From positions 1-64,000 of the forward strand of contig CAVOXI010000004.1 in assembly GCA_963700395.1 (NCBI GenBank): DNA of 64,000 bases, read 5' to 3'. Below, piece after piece: positions 63,060-64,000 of the stretch. Made by a program: the position numbers and the translations under genes. How positions within the stretch are numbered: the first letter of the stretch is position 1; every line of letters begins with the position of its first letter. The stretch is from Prado023 sp963700395 (GTDB taxonomy: Bacteria; Actinomycetota; Actinomycetes; S36-B12; CAIYMF01). The notes below the pieces were generated by a model that ran no database searches, was not told the DNA's origin, and saw nothing but the letters and a program-made list of their open reading frames with translations.

Positions 63060-64000
63060 TCAGCTCTCCCCGTCGTCACCCTCGCCCGTCACGTCCTGCG
63101 GGACGTCCTCGATCAGGTCGCCCGGCATCGGGTCCAGGGCACCCTGGGCTGGTTCCGCTCCGTCCTGCGAGACCAGGATCGGGACCTCACCCTCGTGCGC
63201 CTCGTCCTCCTCGCGGAGGTCCGCGGACCGGGCGACGCCCACGACGCTGTCCCCCTCGGCGAGGTCCATCAGGGACACACCCATCGTCGCCCGACCGGTG
63301 GCCCGCACCTGGTCCACGCGGGTGCGGATCACCACGCCATTGCTCGCGATGGCATACAGCTCGTCGGACTCCTCGCAGATCAGGGCGCCCACGAGCGAGC
63401 CGCGCTGCTCCACGAGCTTCATCGCCGTGACCCCGTAGGTGTTGCGACCCTGGGTCCGCCATTCCGTGACCGAGGTCCGCTTGGCATACCCACCGTCGGT
63501 GACAGTGACGAGGTGTGACCCAGGACGTACGACCTCCATGGACAGGGCGCTGTCCCCGGGACGCAGGCGGATCCCCTGCACGCCGGAGGTCGCCCGCCCC
63601 ATCGGGCGCAGAGTTGCATCGTCGGAGCGGAACCGCACCGACGCGCCCTTGGCCGAGACGAGCATCAACTCGTCCTCGGCACTGACGAGCTGCGCGGAGA
63701 TCAGCTCGTCTCCCTCGCGCAGGTTGATCGCCGCCAGGCCGTTGGAGCGGATCGAGTCGAACTCGCGCAGCCGGCTCTTCTTGACCATCCCGTCCCGGGT
63801 GGCCAGGACGAGGTAGTCCGCAGCGGTGGCGAAGTCACGCAGGTCCAGCACCTGGGCCACGGACTCATCGGGCTGGAACGCCAGCAGGTTGGCCACGTGC
63901 TGGCCGCGGGCATCACGCCCGGCATCGGGCAGCTCGTAGCCCTTGGCCCGGTACACCCGGCCCTTGGTCGTGAAGAACAGGACCCAGTGGTGGGTCGTCG
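63060..64000 (-). CDS. gyrA: DNA gyrase subunit A, C-terminal part
   Basis: The visible 313 codons are the C-terminal beta-pinwheel that wraps DNA. Blade motifs such as RATSGVQGIRL, GRNTYGVTAMKL and GRATMGVSLMDL recur about every 50 residues. An acidic tail (DLREEDEAHEGE … GEGDDGES) ends at TGA 63060-63062. The catalytic tyrosine region and the start lie beyond the right edge of the window. No frame break is seen. Confidence 0.96.
   Translation of the reverse strand, partial: TTHHWVLFFTTKGRVYRAKGYELPDAGRDARGQHVANLLAFQPDESVAQVLDLRDFATAADYLVLATRDGMVKKSRLREFDSIRSNGLAAINLREGDELISAQLVSAEDELMLVSAKGASVRFRSDDATLRPMGRATSGVQGIRLRPGDSALSMEVVRPGSHLVTVTDGGYAKRTSVTEWRTQGRNTYGVTAMKLVEQRGSLVGALICEESDELYAIASNGVVIRTRVDQVRATGRATMGVSLMDLAEGDSVVGVARSADLREEDEAHEGEVPILVSQDGAEPAQGALDPMPGDLIEDVPQDVTGEGDDGES

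Overview
The window is a dense, high-GC (about 70%) bacterial chromosome segment from an actinomycete (Actinomycetota). The evidence is the local gene order and family content: gyrA, a DUF3566 membrane protein, tRNA-Ile, a DLW-39 peptide, tRNA-Ala, a cyclophilin, a rhomboid protease and crgA lie together at the right end, as in many actinobacteria near oriC. MarP, an ArsA-type ATPase pair, a PonA2-like penicillin-binding protein, Ssd/TadA/TadB/TadC, an MrfA-like helicase, RsiG-, RidA- and DUF4177-type genes are also typical actinobacterial neighbours. Many genes have a TANNNT -10 box only 6-7 bases before a GTG/ATG start, the signature of leaderless transcription. I cannot name the genus.

Layout. 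1-4.7 kb: surface polysaccharide export locus (GT2 glycosyltransferase, sugar epimerase-like protein, GtrA flippase, Wzm/Wzt ABC transporter). 4.8-9.3 kb: secreted TAP-type hydrolase lipoprotein, PspM-like membrane protein, holB, tmk. 9.4-19.8 kb: flippase, topA, an NPPF methyltransferase, RgpF-like protein, H+-pyrophosphatase, and an anti-sigma/STAS pair. 19.9-27.2 kb: MrfA-like helicase, then a seven-gene Tad/Flp-type locus on the opposite strand. 27.6-37.1 kb: degenerate Fic-like protein, acs, nhaA, holin-X, alpha/beta hydrolase, marP, CoA-type NUDIX, nth, an RsiG-like c-di-GMP-binding anti-sigma factor and a Crp regulator. 37.2-45.6 kb: DUF4177, RidA, NUDIX, metallo-beta-lactamase, two ArsA-like ATPases, PonA, YqeY, metallophosphoesterase. 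45.6-52.7 kb: tRNA-Pro, asd, lysC (with an internal start for a beta subunit), DUF5063, recR, dnaX, ferritin, tRNA-Ser. 52.7-64 kb: TrmH, DedA, pyrE, SDR, aminotransferase, trpG, DUF881, class E sortase, crgA, rhomboid, ppiA, tRNA-Ala, tRNA-Ile, DUF3566 and the 3' part of gyrA.

Sequence quality matters here. At least a dozen otherwise intact housekeeping or conserved genes (tmk, holB, topA, dnaX, the sortase and others) are broken by single-base shifts, several of them in runs of G or C. This looks like residual sequencing error rather than gene decay. I therefore give whole-gene coordinates and describe where the frame changes.

The observations I find most interesting are: an RsiG homologue with one perfect and one Q-to-H copy of the c-di-GMP motif, sharing overlapping opposed -10 boxes with nth; a short structured repeat that carries a copy of the 3' end of the adjacent tRNA at both tRNA-Pro and tRNA-Ala, with covarying hairpins; an ArsA-like pair in which the second partner lacks the signature lysine; and an apparent in-frame SDR-aminotransferase fusion.
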